Origin: Clostridia bacterium
Lineage (GTDB): Bacteria > Bacillota_A > Clostridia > Christensenellales > Aristaeellaceae
DNA: 37,772 nt
Direction of reading: 5' to 3'
Assembly: GCA_017430945.1 (NCBI GenBank)
Contig: JAFRMB010000052.1
Coordinates: 1 to 37,772 of the forward strand
Part shown: piece after piece, positions 16,472 to 24,584 of the stretch
How the letters are laid out: every line of letters starts with the position of its first letter
Position numbering within the stretch: position 1 is the first letter of the stretch
The notes under the pieces: model-generated
Seen by the model: only the letters and a program-made list of their open reading frames with translations
Databases searched by the model: none
Told to the model about the DNA's origin: nothing
Translations under genes and position numbers: made by a program

Positions 16472-17530
16472 TCATCCCATGGCCGTTTCCACGCCGCTGC
16501 TCTCGAACGGCACGTACTCGGAGATGTCGCAGACGCTCTCCCGTTCGATGATCCGGGTCTCCACGCGGAGCCTTATGACCGGCACGTCGGGATCCTCCAC
16601 CTGATCCTTCAGGAGCATCACCGCCCACTTGCCGATGTCTTTGGGATAGACGTCGCAGGTGGTCAGCTGCGGCGAATAGAGCGTGCAGCTGGAGATGTTG
16701 TCGGCGCCGATCATGGAGACGTTTTGAGGGATCTTCACGCCGTATTCCTGAAGCGCGCGCATGGCGCCGAGTGAAAGGCAGTCCGTATTCGATACCAGCG
16801 CGGAAGGCAGCGATATGCCGCGCGCCAGAAGCTTTTTCATGCTCTCGTAGGCGCCCTCGAAGCTGGGCTCCACGAAGAAGATGTCCTCATCCCGCACCTG
16901 CAGGCCGTGCTCGGCCATGGCGGTCCTGTAGCCGCGGAAGCACTGCTGACAGATGCTCGTCTCCCGCATGTTCCTGAGATAACCGATGCGCGTGTGGCCC
17001 CGGCTGACCAGATAGTCCACCTTGCGGCGCATAGAGTTCCAGGTGTGGGTACATACGCTGGTGATCGGCAGCTTGACGAGATCGTTGTCGATGATCACGA
17101 TGGGCTTGCGGACCTGCTTGAGCAGCGGGCGATCCTCGTCCGTGAACTCCGTGCCGAGCAGGATGATGCCCACGAACGGCTCTCTGTCGGCCCGCTGGAA
17201 CACCTCCGGCAGCGTATCCGCCGTGGCGACCTGGAACACGAGCTCGTAGTTGTTTTCGCTGCAGCAGCGGCTGACCTCGTCCATCAGCTTGGCGGTGTAT
17301 TCCGGGTTGCCGTCCACCATGATCGATGTGCGCTTGTACTTGATGAACAGCGCCCTCGGGTGTTTCGGCGCCGCGCTTTGGCTGTCCGCTCTGATGACAT
17401 AGCCGTTGGCCTCGAGCGCCGCGCGCACGCGCATCTTCGTCTCGCGGCCGATGCCGGCTCTGTCGTGAAGCACCATCGAAACCGTCGACTGCGATACTCC
17501 CGTTTCCCTCGCGATCTCCTTAAGGTTCAT
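16472..17530 (-). CDS. LacI-family transcriptional regulator
   Basis: 352 residues. The N-terminal LacI HTH (MNLKEIARETGVSQSTVSMVLHDRAGI) is followed by a periplasmic-binding-like sensor domain (FVGIILLGTEF, RGHTRIGYLRN, ALVSNTDCLSLGAMRAL). GAGGT is 6 nt before the ATG at 17530; the frame begins earlier at a GTG (17551) without support. It heads the sugar operon down to 9557 and most likely represses it in the absence of its sugar. The 96 bp upstream contain TAAAAT and GATACT boxes, but no convincing -35 and no clear CG-centred operator. Confidence 0.9.
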   Translation of the reverse strand: MNLKEIARETGVSQSTVSMVLHDRAGIGRETKMRVRAALEANGYVIRADSQSAAPKHPRALFIKYKRTSIMVDGNPEYTAKLMDEVSRCCSENNYELVFQVATADTLPEVFQRADREPFVGIILLGTEFTDEDRPLLKQVRKPIVIIDNDLVKLPITSVCTHTWNSMRRKVDYLVSRGHTRIGYLRNMRETSICQQCFRGYRTAMAEHGLQVRDEDIFFVEPSFEGAYESMKKLLARGISLPSALVSNTDCLSLGAMRALQEYGVKIPQNVSMIGADNISSCTLYSPQLTTCDVYPKDIGKWAVMLLKDQVEDPDVPVIRLRVETRIIERESVCDISEYVPFESSGVETAMG

Positions 17531-17626
17531 GCTCAAACCTCGCTGTTCCACATTTTACCAAAGAGTATCACACCGGACAGAACCTGTAAAGACGGCGGGC
17601 TTTAAGATCGGCCGGTCCCCCGCGCA

Positions 17627-18337
17627 TCACATGCCCAGGTAGACGCGCCGCAGCTCGCTGTTGCCAAGCAGCTCCTCGCCCGTGCCGGACAACACGATGC
17701 GCCCGTTCTCCAGCGCGTAGCCCCGGTCGGAATTGCGCAGCGATTTCTCGACGTTCTGTTCGACCAGCAGCACCGTGGTGCCCCTTGCGCGGATCTCATC
17801 GAGCTTGTTGAAGATCAGCTGCACGTTCACGGGCGACAGGCCCAGGCTGGGCTCGTCCAGGATCAGAAGCCGGGGATCGGACATCAGCGATCTGCCGATG
17901 GCCAGCATCTGCTGCTCGCCGCCGGACAGGGTGCGCGCCGCCTGGCCGCTGCGCTCACCCAGCAGCGGGAACAGGTCCAGCACATAGGCCAGATTCTTTT
18001 CCGCATCGGCGCGGCCACGCTTGCAGTAGGCGCCCATTTGGAGGTTCTCCATCACGGACATGTCCGGGAACAGGTGGCGGCCCTCCGGACACTGGATAAT
18101 GCCCAGCTCGACGCGTTCATAGCCCGGGACCTTTGTGATGTCCTTGCCATCGAAGAAGATCTCGCCGCCCTTGATGTCAAGCACGCCAGAGATCGCCCGG
18201 CACGTCGTCGTCTTCCCGGCGCCATTGGAACCCACGATGCTGATCATCTCGCCCTCGTCGATGTAGATCGAACAGTCCTGGAGCGCCATGATGGCGTCGT
18301 ATGCCACGGAGACGTTCTTCAATTCCAACAGATGCAT
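17627..18337 (-). CDS. livF: Liv-type ABC transporter ATP-binding protein LivF
   Basis: 236 residues. Walker A GSNGAGKTTTCRAI (about 35-48), Q-loop in IIQCPEGRHLFPDMSV, signature LSGGEQQML, Walker B RLLILDEPSLGLSP, H-loop replaced by Gln in LLVEQNV, as usual in LivF. Energises HAAT-family uptake together with LivG. The ribosome-binding site AAGGA is 2 nt from the ATG at 18343 and 8 nt from the ATG at 18337, so the latter is chosen. It is last in the operon and separated from the binding-protein gene by a 28-bp perfect palindrome. Confidence 0.93.
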   Translation of the reverse strand: MHLLELKNVSVAYDAIMALQDCSIYIDEGEMISIVGSNGAGKTTTCRAISGVLDIKGGEIFFDGKDITKVPGYERVELGIIQCPEGRHLFPDMSVMENLQMGAYCKRGRADAEKNLAYVLDLFPLLGERSGQAARTLSGGEQQMLAIGRSLMSDPRLLILDEPSLGLSPVNVQLIFNKLDEIRARGTTVLLVEQNVEKSLRNSDRGYALENGRIVLSGTGEELLGNSELRRVYLGM

Positions 18338-18367
18338 AGGCATTTCCTTTCTCGATCGGAGTGGGGG

Positions 18368-18395
18368 GCTCCCGGCCGCCGCGGCGGCCGGGAGC
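18368..18395 (-). repeat. 28-bp perfect GC palindrome between binding protein and livF
   Basis: 14-bp arms with no spacer (GCTCCCGGCCGCCG and its complement). On the transcribed strand no U-run follows, so it looks like an mRNA stabiliser or partial attenuator rather than a full terminator. Confidence 0.75.
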
Positions 18396-18418
18396 GTCAG
18401 GTCAGCGCCCCTGCGCGA

Positions 18419-19669
18419 TCACTTGTTGATCGGCGAAAGCTGAGAGCCGGGGAACACCAGCTCGGTGCCCTCCGCCTGGATGAACTCGGGGTAGATCAGC
18501 TTGATCTTGGTATCCTGGAACTGGCCCATGACGGGGATGGCGTTGAAGTTCTTGCCGGTCTCCTGATCGAACTCCAGCTCGTAGGGATAGATGTTCCACC
18601 AGGTATCGCGGGGGATCTTCAGCGCGCGGATGGCGGCGTTCAGCGCCTCGGACTCGTCGGTGCCCGCGGCCTCGAGGCCCTCGCAGATCACCATGGCCGC
18701 GGCCCAGCCGGCAGCGGACTCGGCGGTGTAGTGCTCGCCCTCGTACAGCTCCTTGTACTTCTCGCCGATCCAGGTCTTGTCAGGCATGGACAGCAGCACA
18801 TCCTCGCCCCAGCCGGAAACGGTGAAGAAGCCGTCCGCGTTGTTGCCGACCGTGGGGATGAAGTCGTTGTCGGTCTCGCCGGAGGAGGAGCACAGCATCG
18901 CCTTCGGCTCGAAGCCCATGCCCACGAAGGTCTGGGTGAGCAGGACCATGGACTGGAAGTAGCAGGCGTTCAGCACCACGTCGGGCTGCTTGTCGATCAG
19001 CTTGGTGACCACGGTGGTCAGATCGGTGACGTCCGCTGCGAACACCTCGTCGATGATGATCTCGACGCCGATCTCCTCCAGCGCGTCATACCAGCCGTCG
19101 CTCAGGGACTGGCCCCAGTCGTCGTTCTGATACAGGATGGCGGCCGTCTTGATGCAGCCGGGCTCCTTCTCGTTCATGTCCGCGATGAACTTGGCGTGGG
19201 TCTTCGTGGTGTCGGAGTTCTGCTCGTGGATGGTCACGGAGTAGGGATGCGCGCCCTCGGTGAGCATGTCACTCGTGGAGCAGGTGATGGCCAGCGGCAC
19301 ATGGTAGCGCTCGCAGACGGTCTGCACGCTGGCGGTGATGGCGGACTGGTAGCAGCCCATCAGCGCGGAGACGCCGATATTGGTGATCAGGCGCTCGGCT
19401 TCGGTGGCGGCGGCTTCCTCGTTGGACTGGGTATCGCCGTAGTACAGTTCGATCTTCGCGCCGCCCATCGACTGGATGCCGCCGCGATCATTGATCTCGG
19501 AGACAGCGAACTCGATGCCCTTCTGGGCATCCTCGGCGACCGCTGCCGCGGAGCCGGTGTACGGGAACAGCACGCCCAGCTTGATCACCTTTTCCTCCTC
19601 GGCGACCGCACAGGTGGCCAGTGCCAGTACCATGGTGAGTACGAGAAGTACAGCCAGCAGTTTCTTCAT
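18419..19669 (-). CDS. Liv-type ABC transporter substrate-binding protein
   Basis: 416 residues with a signal peptide (residues 1-23; MKKLLAVLLVLTMVLALATC, then AVA before EEEKV). The mature protein is a type 1 periplasmic-binding fold: VIKLGVLFPYTGSAAAVAEDAQKGIEFAVSEIN at the N-terminus, MGCYQSAITASVQTVCERY, and WGQSLSDGWYDALEEIG in the centre. A lipobox is poor (LATC, Thr at -1), so the mode of anchoring is open. AAAGGAG is 8 nt before the ATG. The family binds branched-chain amino acids, amides, urea or other small solutes; the sugar enzymes in this operon argue for another ligand here. Confidence 0.9.
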   Translation of the reverse strand: MKKLLAVLLVLTMVLALATCAVAEEEKVIKLGVLFPYTGSAAAVAEDAQKGIEFAVSEINDRGGIQSMGGAKIELYYGDTQSNEEAAATEAERLITNIGVSALMGCYQSAITASVQTVCERYHVPLAITCSTSDMLTEGAHPYSVTIHEQNSDTTKTHAKFIADMNEKEPGCIKTAAILYQNDDWGQSLSDGWYDALEEIGVEIIIDEVFAADVTDLTTVVTKLIDKQPDVVLNACYFQSMVLLTQTFVGMGFEPKAMLCSSSGETDNDFIPTVGNNADGFFTVSGWGEDVLLSMPDKTWIGEKYKELYEGEHYTAESAAGWAAAMVICEGLEAAGTDESEALNAAIRALKIPRDTWWNIYPYELEFDQETGKNFNAIPVMGQFQDTKIKLIYPEFIQAEGTELVFPGSQLSPINK

Positions 19670-19718
19670 GGTTCTTTCTCCTTTCTATTATTTCATCTGC
19701 CTCGGCAGATAAAACGCG

Positions 19719-20444
19719 TCAGATGGCATAGTCGGATCCCAGGTAAACGGCGATGACATCCTCGTTCCGGGCGATCTCGTCCGGCTTGCCCTCGGCGATC
19801 TTCTCGCCGAAGGAGATGACGGTGATGTTGTCGGAGATGCTCATCACGGCCTGCATGATGTGCTCGATGATGACCACGGTGATGCCCAGGTCCTTGATGC
19901 CCGTCACGATGTCCATGACCTCGGTGACCTCCGAGGGGTTCAGGCCGGCCATGACCTCGTCCAGCATGATGAGCTTGGGCTCGGTGGCCAGCGCGCGGGC
20001 CACCTCCAGCCGCTTTTGCTCGCACAGGTTCAGGCTCCTGGCCTGGACATCCGCCTTGTTCTCCAGCTTCGCGATCTTCAGCGCCCGCAGCGCCTTCTCG
20101 CGGGCGACGGACACCTTGTTCGTGTGGGTGAAGCCGCCGACCATCACGTTGTCCAGCGCGCTCATGCCCCGGAAGGGCTGCACGATCTGGTAGGTGCGCA
20201 CCAGTCCCTTGCTGCACAGGCGATAGGGCTTGGCGCCGGTCACGTCATGTCCGTCGAAGATCACGCGGCCGCTCGTGGGCGTCAGGAAGCCGGACACCAG
20301 GTTGAACAGCGTGGTCTTGCCCGCGCCGTTGGGCCCGATGAGGGCATGGATCTCGCCCTTTTCCACCGTCATGTTCACATCGTTGACCGCCTTCAGGCCG
20401 CCGAAATGCTTGGACAGGTGTTCGATCTTCAGGATCTCGCTCAT
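19719..20444 (-). CDS. livG: Liv-type ABC transporter ATP-binding protein LivG
   Basis: 241 residues. Walker A GPNGAGKTTLFNLV (about 36-49), the LivG-typical RTYQIVQPFRGMSALDNVMVG, a signature-like LNLCEQKRLEVARAL (the canonical LSGGQ is LCEQK here, as in many LivG proteins), Walker B KLIMLDEVMAGLNP and H-loop VIIEHIM. GGGAGG is 7 nt before the ATG. The start overlaps the livM stop as ATGA. Partner of LivF in the same transporter. Confidence 0.93.
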   Translation of the reverse strand: MSEILKIEHLSKHFGGLKAVNDVNMTVEKGEIHALIGPNGAGKTTLFNLVSGFLTPTSGRVIFDGHDVTGAKPYRLCSKGLVRTYQIVQPFRGMSALDNVMVGGFTHTNKVSVAREKALRALKIAKLENKADVQARSLNLCEQKRLEVARALATEPKLIMLDEVMAGLNPSEVTEVMDIVTGIKDLGITVVIIEHIMQAVMSISDNITVISFGEKIAEGKPDEIARNEDVIAVYLGSDYAI

Positions 20445-21457
20445 TTTGCCGCCTCCCTCTTTGAGCGCAGCCTGGCGCCCAGCCGCCGCACCAGCTTCTG
20501 AAGGATCGGCAGTATGCCGTCCGGGAAGAAGCGGATGCAGACGATCAGCATGATGCCGTAGATGGCCAGGTTCAGGCCCTGCGTGCCCGCGAACCTCGCG
20601 GACGCGAACTGCGATATGCTCTCGACGATCACCGCGCCCACCGTGGGGCCGAACACCGTCGCCTTGCCGCCCAGCATGGCCACGATGGCCAGCTTGTCGG
20701 ACAGCGACTCCGCGAACAGACGGGCCGGGTTGCAGAACAGGATCACCTGGGCGTAGAACGTGCCGCCCGCGGCACAGAAGAAGGCGCTGATCGCCATGGC
20801 CTTCAGCTTCAGGGCCCGGGAGTTGACGCACAGGGACTCCGCGGCGTCCTGGTTGTTCGCCACCGCCGCCAGCTGGTAGCCCATCTTGCTGCTCTTGATC
20901 CACTGGCAGACCGCCAGCAGCACCACCAGCATGCCGAGGATGACGTACAGATAGTACTTCTTGTCGACGAACTGCATGGCCAGGAAATCATTGCCGGGCA
21001 CCGCGGTGATCTGTATGCCCCGGGCGCCGTTGATCTTGATCGAGCCGAGTTTTCGGGTGTTCTGCACCAGCAACAGCAGTATGTTCGCCAGCGCGATGGT
21101 CGTGAGGGTGAAGTAGGTGCTCTTCAGCTTGAAACACGGGAAGCCCATGATGACGCCCACCAGCGCCGCCAGCAGCCCGCCCGCCAGCATGCCGATCCAC
21201 GGCGAGATGCCGTACTGCACATAGAGGATCGTTGAGGTGTAGGCGCCGATACCGATGAATATCGCGTGTCCCAGCGAGAACTGCCCGGCGAAGCCGCTCA
21301 GTATGTTCCACGCCGAGGCGAAGTAGGCGAACATGAAGATGTAGATGATGATCTGGAGATAGTAGCTGTTCAGGTATTCCGCCAGCAAAAGCACCAGGGC
21401 CAGCACCGCCGCCAGCGCGCCGAGCCTGCCGATCGCTCTCTTCTTCGACGTATTCAT
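20441..21457 (-). CDS. livM: Liv-type ABC transporter permease LivM
   Basis: 338 residues with about eight to ten membrane helices. The HAAT permease motif is visible in WNILSGFAGQFSLGHAIFIGIGAYTS (about 50-75), and LivM-typical FKLKSTYFTLTTIALANI and GGKATVFGPTVGA follow. Strong AGGAGGGG upstream of the ATG. Sits between livH and livG. Confidence 0.93.
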   Translation of the reverse strand: MNTSKKRAIGRLGALAAVLALVLLLAEYLNSYYLQIIIYIFMFAYFASAWNILSGFAGQFSLGHAIFIGIGAYTSTILYVQYGISPWIGMLAGGLLAALVGVIMGFPCFKLKSTYFTLTTIALANILLLLVQNTRKLGSIKINGARGIQITAVPGNDFLAMQFVDKKYYLYVILGMLVVLLAVCQWIKSSKMGYQLAAVANNQDAAESLCVNSRALKLKAMAISAFFCAAGGTFYAQVILFCNPARLFAESLSDKLAIVAMLGGKATVFGPTVGAVIVESISQFASARFAGTQGLNLAIYGIMLIVCIRFFPDGILPILQKLVRRLGARLRSKREAAK

Positions 21458-21470
21458 TCCCTTACCCCTC

Positions 21471-22346
21471 CTACACTTTCTTGCCGAACAGGCCGTTCGG
21501 CTTCAGGAAAAGCACCAGGGCAAAGATGACGAAGCAGAGCATCTGTCCCGTGTAAGAGTCAAAGAACAGCCCGCCGAAGGCCTCGACCACCCCGATGATG
21601 AGCCCCGCCAGCAGGCAGCCGCCGACCGAGCCCTTGCCGCCCAGCACCAATATGATGAAGGCCTTGGAGCCTATGGTCGTGCCCACCGATGGGGTGATGG
21701 TATAGAACGTGGCGAATATGACGCCGGCCACCGCGCACAGCGCACAGCCGATGCCGAAGGCGATGTTGTAATACCGGAGCACGTTGATGCCCATCAGCTG
21801 GGCCGCCTCCCTGTCCTGGGCGGTGGCGCGCAGCGCCTTGCCCGGATAGGTGCGGTTCATGTAGAACCACATGATGGCGAACACCAGCAGCGCGATGCCC
21901 GCGCCGATCAGCTTCACCAGGCTCAGCTTCCGGCCGAAGCCGATGGAGATGTAGGTCAGCGAGATGTCCATGGACACCGAATGCGGCGTGGACTTGAAGA
22001 TCATCAGCATGATGTTCTCCAGCGCGATGCCGAGGCCCGCGGTGCACAGCAGCAGGCCCACCGGGTTGGAATCCGCGCGCTCTCGCAGGAACAGCGGCCG
22101 GATCACGATGTCCTGGAAAGCGTATCCGAACGCGAACATCACCGGCACCGCGATGAGCAGCGTCAGGTAGGGGTTCATCCCCAGCAGCACCGTGGCGCCG
22201 TACACGATGAACATGGCGATCATCAGGATCGATCCGTGGGCCCAGTTGACGATCTGCATGATGCCGTAGATGATGTTGACGCCCAGCGCCGTGGCACTGT
22301 ATATACAGCCCATGACGAGGCCCAGTATCAGCGTTTCATAATACAT
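21471..22346 (-). CDS. livH: Liv-type ABC transporter permease LivH
   Basis: 291 residues with about eight membrane helices. Typical segments: LVMGCIYSATALGVNIIYGIMQIVNWAHG at the N-terminus and VLGGKGSVGGCLLAGLIIG near the C-terminus. The start at 22346 is 10 nt from GGAGGG. The long upstream frame (to 22490) overlaps the PfkB gene and is rejected. Begins 4 bp after the PfkB stop, so one transcript is nearly certain. Confidence 0.93.
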   Translation of the reverse strand: MYYETLILGLVMGCIYSATALGVNIIYGIMQIVNWAHGSILMIAMFIVYGATVLLGMNPYLTLLIAVPVMFAFGYAFQDIVIRPLFLRERADSNPVGLLLCTAGLGIALENIMLMIFKSTPHSVSMDISLTYISIGFGRKLSLVKLIGAGIALLVFAIMWFYMNRTYPGKALRATAQDREAAQLMGINVLRYYNIAFGIGCALCAVAGVIFATFYTITPSVGTTIGSKAFIILVLGGKGSVGGCLLAGLIIGVVEAFGGLFFDSYTGQMLCFVIFALVLFLKPNGLFGKKV

Positions 22347-22350
22347 TCTG

Positions 22351-23307
22351 TCATGTCCCTCCAATGGTCTGTCGCCTGTGCAGGCCTTCTGATATGGCCC
22401 TGGCCTCTTTGGAGCCGGGATAGGAGAGGATCGCGCCGGGGCGGCTGACGACCACCGCCGCGTAGCGGTTGCCCCAGTCTGCCGCAGCATCCGCGCTCTG
22501 CCCGCCGATGATCGCCGCGGCGAAGGCCGCCATGAAGGCGTCCCCGGCGGCCACGGAATCCACGCACGCCACCTCGTAGGGCGGAAAGTGCCGCGCCCCG
22601 TCTTCGTCGCAGACGATACAGCCGTCTGCGCCCAGCGTCATCACGACGCAGCCGCAGCCGCATTTGCGGCGCAGAAGCTCCGCGACCCCGCCAGGCGCGC
22701 CGGCGTGGCCGGCCAGCCGCTGCGCTTCGACCCGATTGACGAAGAGATGATCCACAGCATCCAGCTGCCCGACCGGCGCATCGCTCAGGGGGCTCGGGTT
22801 CAGCATCACCGTCATGCCGCGCGCTCTGGCGCGCCGGCAGCCCTCGAGGGCCAGCGCCTGGTCGAACTCGAACCCGGCGATGAAGTATCCCGCGCCGGGA
22901 AAGGCGTCCAGCGCCTCATCGAGCTCCGAAGCATCCATGTGGCACGGATGCGCAGGGCTGCCGATCACCACGTTCTCGCCGTCCGCCCGGGTGATGACCA
23001 CCCCGACGTCCGTGGCGATGTCCGGGCTCATCAGGTAGCGCGAGCAGTCGACCCCGACGGCTTTGAGCCATTGAAGCCCCAGCCGGCCGCCCTCGTCCTG
23101 CCCCACCTTGGTGATGAGCGCCGTGCGCACGCCGTTCAGCGCCAGCGCCACGGCGACGTTCGTGCCCTTGCCGCCGTCCTCGCCGAAGTGCCATTCCAGC
23201 GCACGGACCGTCTCGCCCGGCTGCGGGAAGCGCTCCACCCTGGCCATGTGCCCTATGCCGTGCTTGTTGAACACCACGGCCTGGACGTCCCTTGCGTCGC
23301 GCTCCAT
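22351..23307 (-). CDS. PfkB/ribokinase-family sugar kinase
   Basis: 318 residues. N-terminal GEDGGKGTNVAVALALNG (about 42-59) is the first ribokinase motif; the second has the catalytic Asp in DSVAAGDAFMAAF (about 254-266). Phosphorylates a sugar or nucleoside; identity not visible. AAGGAG is 7 nt before the ATG, 4 bp after the NagB-like gene. Its place between a NagB-like protein and Liv permeases suggests it acts on whatever the transporter brings in, or on a product of the NagB-like protein. Confidence 0.9.
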   Translation of the reverse strand: MERDARDVQAVVFNKHGIGHMARVERFPQPGETVRALEWHFGEDGGKGTNVAVALALNGVRTALITKVGQDEGGRLGLQWLKAVGVDCSRYLMSPDIATDVGVVITRADGENVVIGSPAHPCHMDASELDEALDAFPGAGYFIAGFEFDQALALEGCRRARARGMTVMLNPSPLSDAPVGQLDAVDHLFVNRVEAQRLAGHAGAPGGVAELLRRKCGCGCVVMTLGADGCIVCDEDGARHFPPYEVACVDSVAAGDAFMAAFAAAIIGGQSADAAADWGNRYAAVVVSRPGAILSYPGSKEARAISEGLHRRQTIGGT

Positions 23308-23311
23308 CCGC

Positions 23312-24196
23312 TCACTCCTTGCTCAGCGGGTGTTCCAGGGTCTCCTCGTCACAGAACACGATCTTTTCCGGGATATACTTCATCGCGAAGGTCACCGGAT
23401 ATTCCAGCGTCGTTTCCCTGCAGAACAGCATCACACGCAGCGCCGTCTGCTTCCACTCTCCGCATCGCATCATGCATACGATCCTTCGGGAGGCCAGTAT
23501 GGATTTCATGCCCACCGTCACCGCCTTGGGCGGGATCTTGTCGTAGTAGCCGCCGAACCGCCGCACGGAGAGCGCGACCAGCGTGTCCTCGTTCAGTTCG
23601 ACGATGCGCGTCTTTGAGTTTTTGAATTCCTCCTGGCTGATGCGGTAATAGCGGGAATGCGGCGCTTCGCAGAAGGCGATGAGGCCCTTGCAGCCGATGC
23701 CCGCCCATATGGTGTCGATGCCGCCCATGTCGGCCACCATCTCGTCATAGCGATCCAGATCCCTGGGATCCGGGAAGATGATCTGTTCGGGCGGACACAT
23801 GAGCTCCGGATCGATCCGCGAGAACACCTGCTTTTTCATCACGGCGTGCAGGCTCCCATAGGGGGCGTCCTCCGGGATGGGACGCGCCTCCCAGTCGAGG
23901 TATTCGTCCATCATGAATATCCACAGATCCTTCATGCTGATCCGCTCGCGATGCGCGCGCTCGATGAAATACTTCCACTGGTCGATCGGCCCCGCCGGCA
24001 CGATCCACTTCGTGGGGATGCCCTTTGCGTTGTGCTCGATGAGCTCCTCCGCCATCAGGTCCGCGACCTCGCGGTAGAAAGTCTCCGTGTCGGAGCGCAC
24101 CCGCAGATCCGCGTTCAGGTCCGTCATCTTTTTGATCTCTTCCGGCTTGACGCTGCACCACCGGTCCAGCTGTTCCCTTGAAATGATGAAATCCAC
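23312..24196 (-). CDS. NagB-like (glucosamine-6-phosphate isomerase/deaminase family) protein with changed active site
   Basis: 294 residues, longer than NagB (about 240-266). The fold is recognised from WIVPAGPIDQWKYF, FMMDEYLDWEARP and AGIGCKGLIAFCEAPHSRY. In NagB the corresponding stretches are NMDEY (catalytic Asp) and GxDGHIAFNE. Here the MDEY Asp and the final Glu are kept, but the Asp and the ring-opening His of DGH are Lys and Leu. It may therefore isomerise or hydrolyse a different sugar phosphate, or be non-catalytic. The start is a GTG at 24196, with GGAGG 7 nt upstream. First gene of the Liv operon. Confidence 0.8.
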   Translation of the reverse strand: MDFIISREQLDRWCSVKPEEIKKMTDLNADLRVRSDTETFYREVADLMAEELIEHNAKGIPTKWIVPAGPIDQWKYFIERAHRERISMKDLWIFMMDEYLDWEARPIPEDAPYGSLHAVMKKQVFSRIDPELMCPPEQIIFPDPRDLDRYDEMVADMGGIDTIWAGIGCKGLIAFCEAPHSRYYRISQEEFKNSKTRIVELNEDTLVALSVRRFGGYYDKIPPKAVTVGMKSILASRRIVCMMRCGEWKQTALRVMLFCRETTLEYPVTFAMKYIPEKIVFCDEETLEHPLSKE

Positions 24197-24233
24197 CCGC
24201 ACTCCTCCTTCTGCACCCATCGATCATGCTACG

Positions 24234-24262
24234 ATTATAGCACTCGGATTCACTAAATTCAA
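24234..24262 (-). promoter_or_regulatory. Promoter of the NagB-like/PfkB/Liv operon
   Basis: Minus strand: TTGAAT (24262-24257), a 17-bp spacer and a perfect TATAAT (24239-24234), 38 bp upstream of the GTG start. Confidence 0.72.
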
Positions 24263-24299
24263 TACTAAATTTAATACCGTCATGTAGAATGATTCACTA
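24247..24299. promoter_or_regulatory. Candidate operator repeats over the Liv operon promoter
   Basis: GATTCACTA occurs at 24247-24255 (inside the promoter spacer) and again at 24291-24299, exactly 44 bp apart (about four helical turns). Between them is a tandem 12-mer with one mismatch, ACTAAATTCAAT/ACTAAATTTAAT (24252-24275), over the -35. The binding protein is unknown. Confidence 0.45.
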
Positions 24300-24489
24300 T
24301 GATTTTATGCATAATGCACGAATCCGGATCATGATTTGAGCATATCGTGCAGCATGTTGTGATACGATTGACCATTTGGCCCGATTTTCGTATGCGAACC
24401 ATTTCTCTTGACCATCCGCTTATCTTATCTGTTGTAAATTTACTAAATTATTCAGACCGCATCTCTTCCGATGAAGTACCGCGCTTCGA
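24300..24489. other. AT-rich non-coding stretch upstream of the Liv operon
   Basis: Strikingly AT-rich against the rest of the window. It holds TAAATTTACTAAATTATTCAG-like palindromic sequence (near 24435-24455), but no gene and no further promoter I trust. Confidence 0.4.
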
Positions 24490-24520
24490 CAGAAAAGGAC
24501 CACCGGCGATCCGGTGGTCC
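24490..24520 (-). terminator. Rho-independent terminator after the sirtuin gene
   Basis: 10-bp perfect stem, GGACCACCGG (24497-24506) with CCGGTGGTCC (24511-24520), and a 4-nt loop. On the minus strand it is followed by TTTTCTG. It lies 64 bp past the stop codon. Confidence 0.82.
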
Positions 24521-24584
24521 AGGTCGAGGTCTCCCGATCATCGATCGCGGCGGCGTCTGGGCGCCGCCGGATCTCCCGCCCCGT

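Noticed and set aside
17531..17626. A definite promoter and operator for the LacI gene
   Set aside because: TAAAAT and GATACT boxes are present but without a -35 at proper spacing, and no CG-centred palindrome typical of LacI operators was found.
18419..19669. Lipoprotein call for the Liv substrate-binding protein
   Set aside because: The only Cys context is LATC with Thr at -1, outside the usual lipobox; an SPase I site (AVA/E) fits as well.
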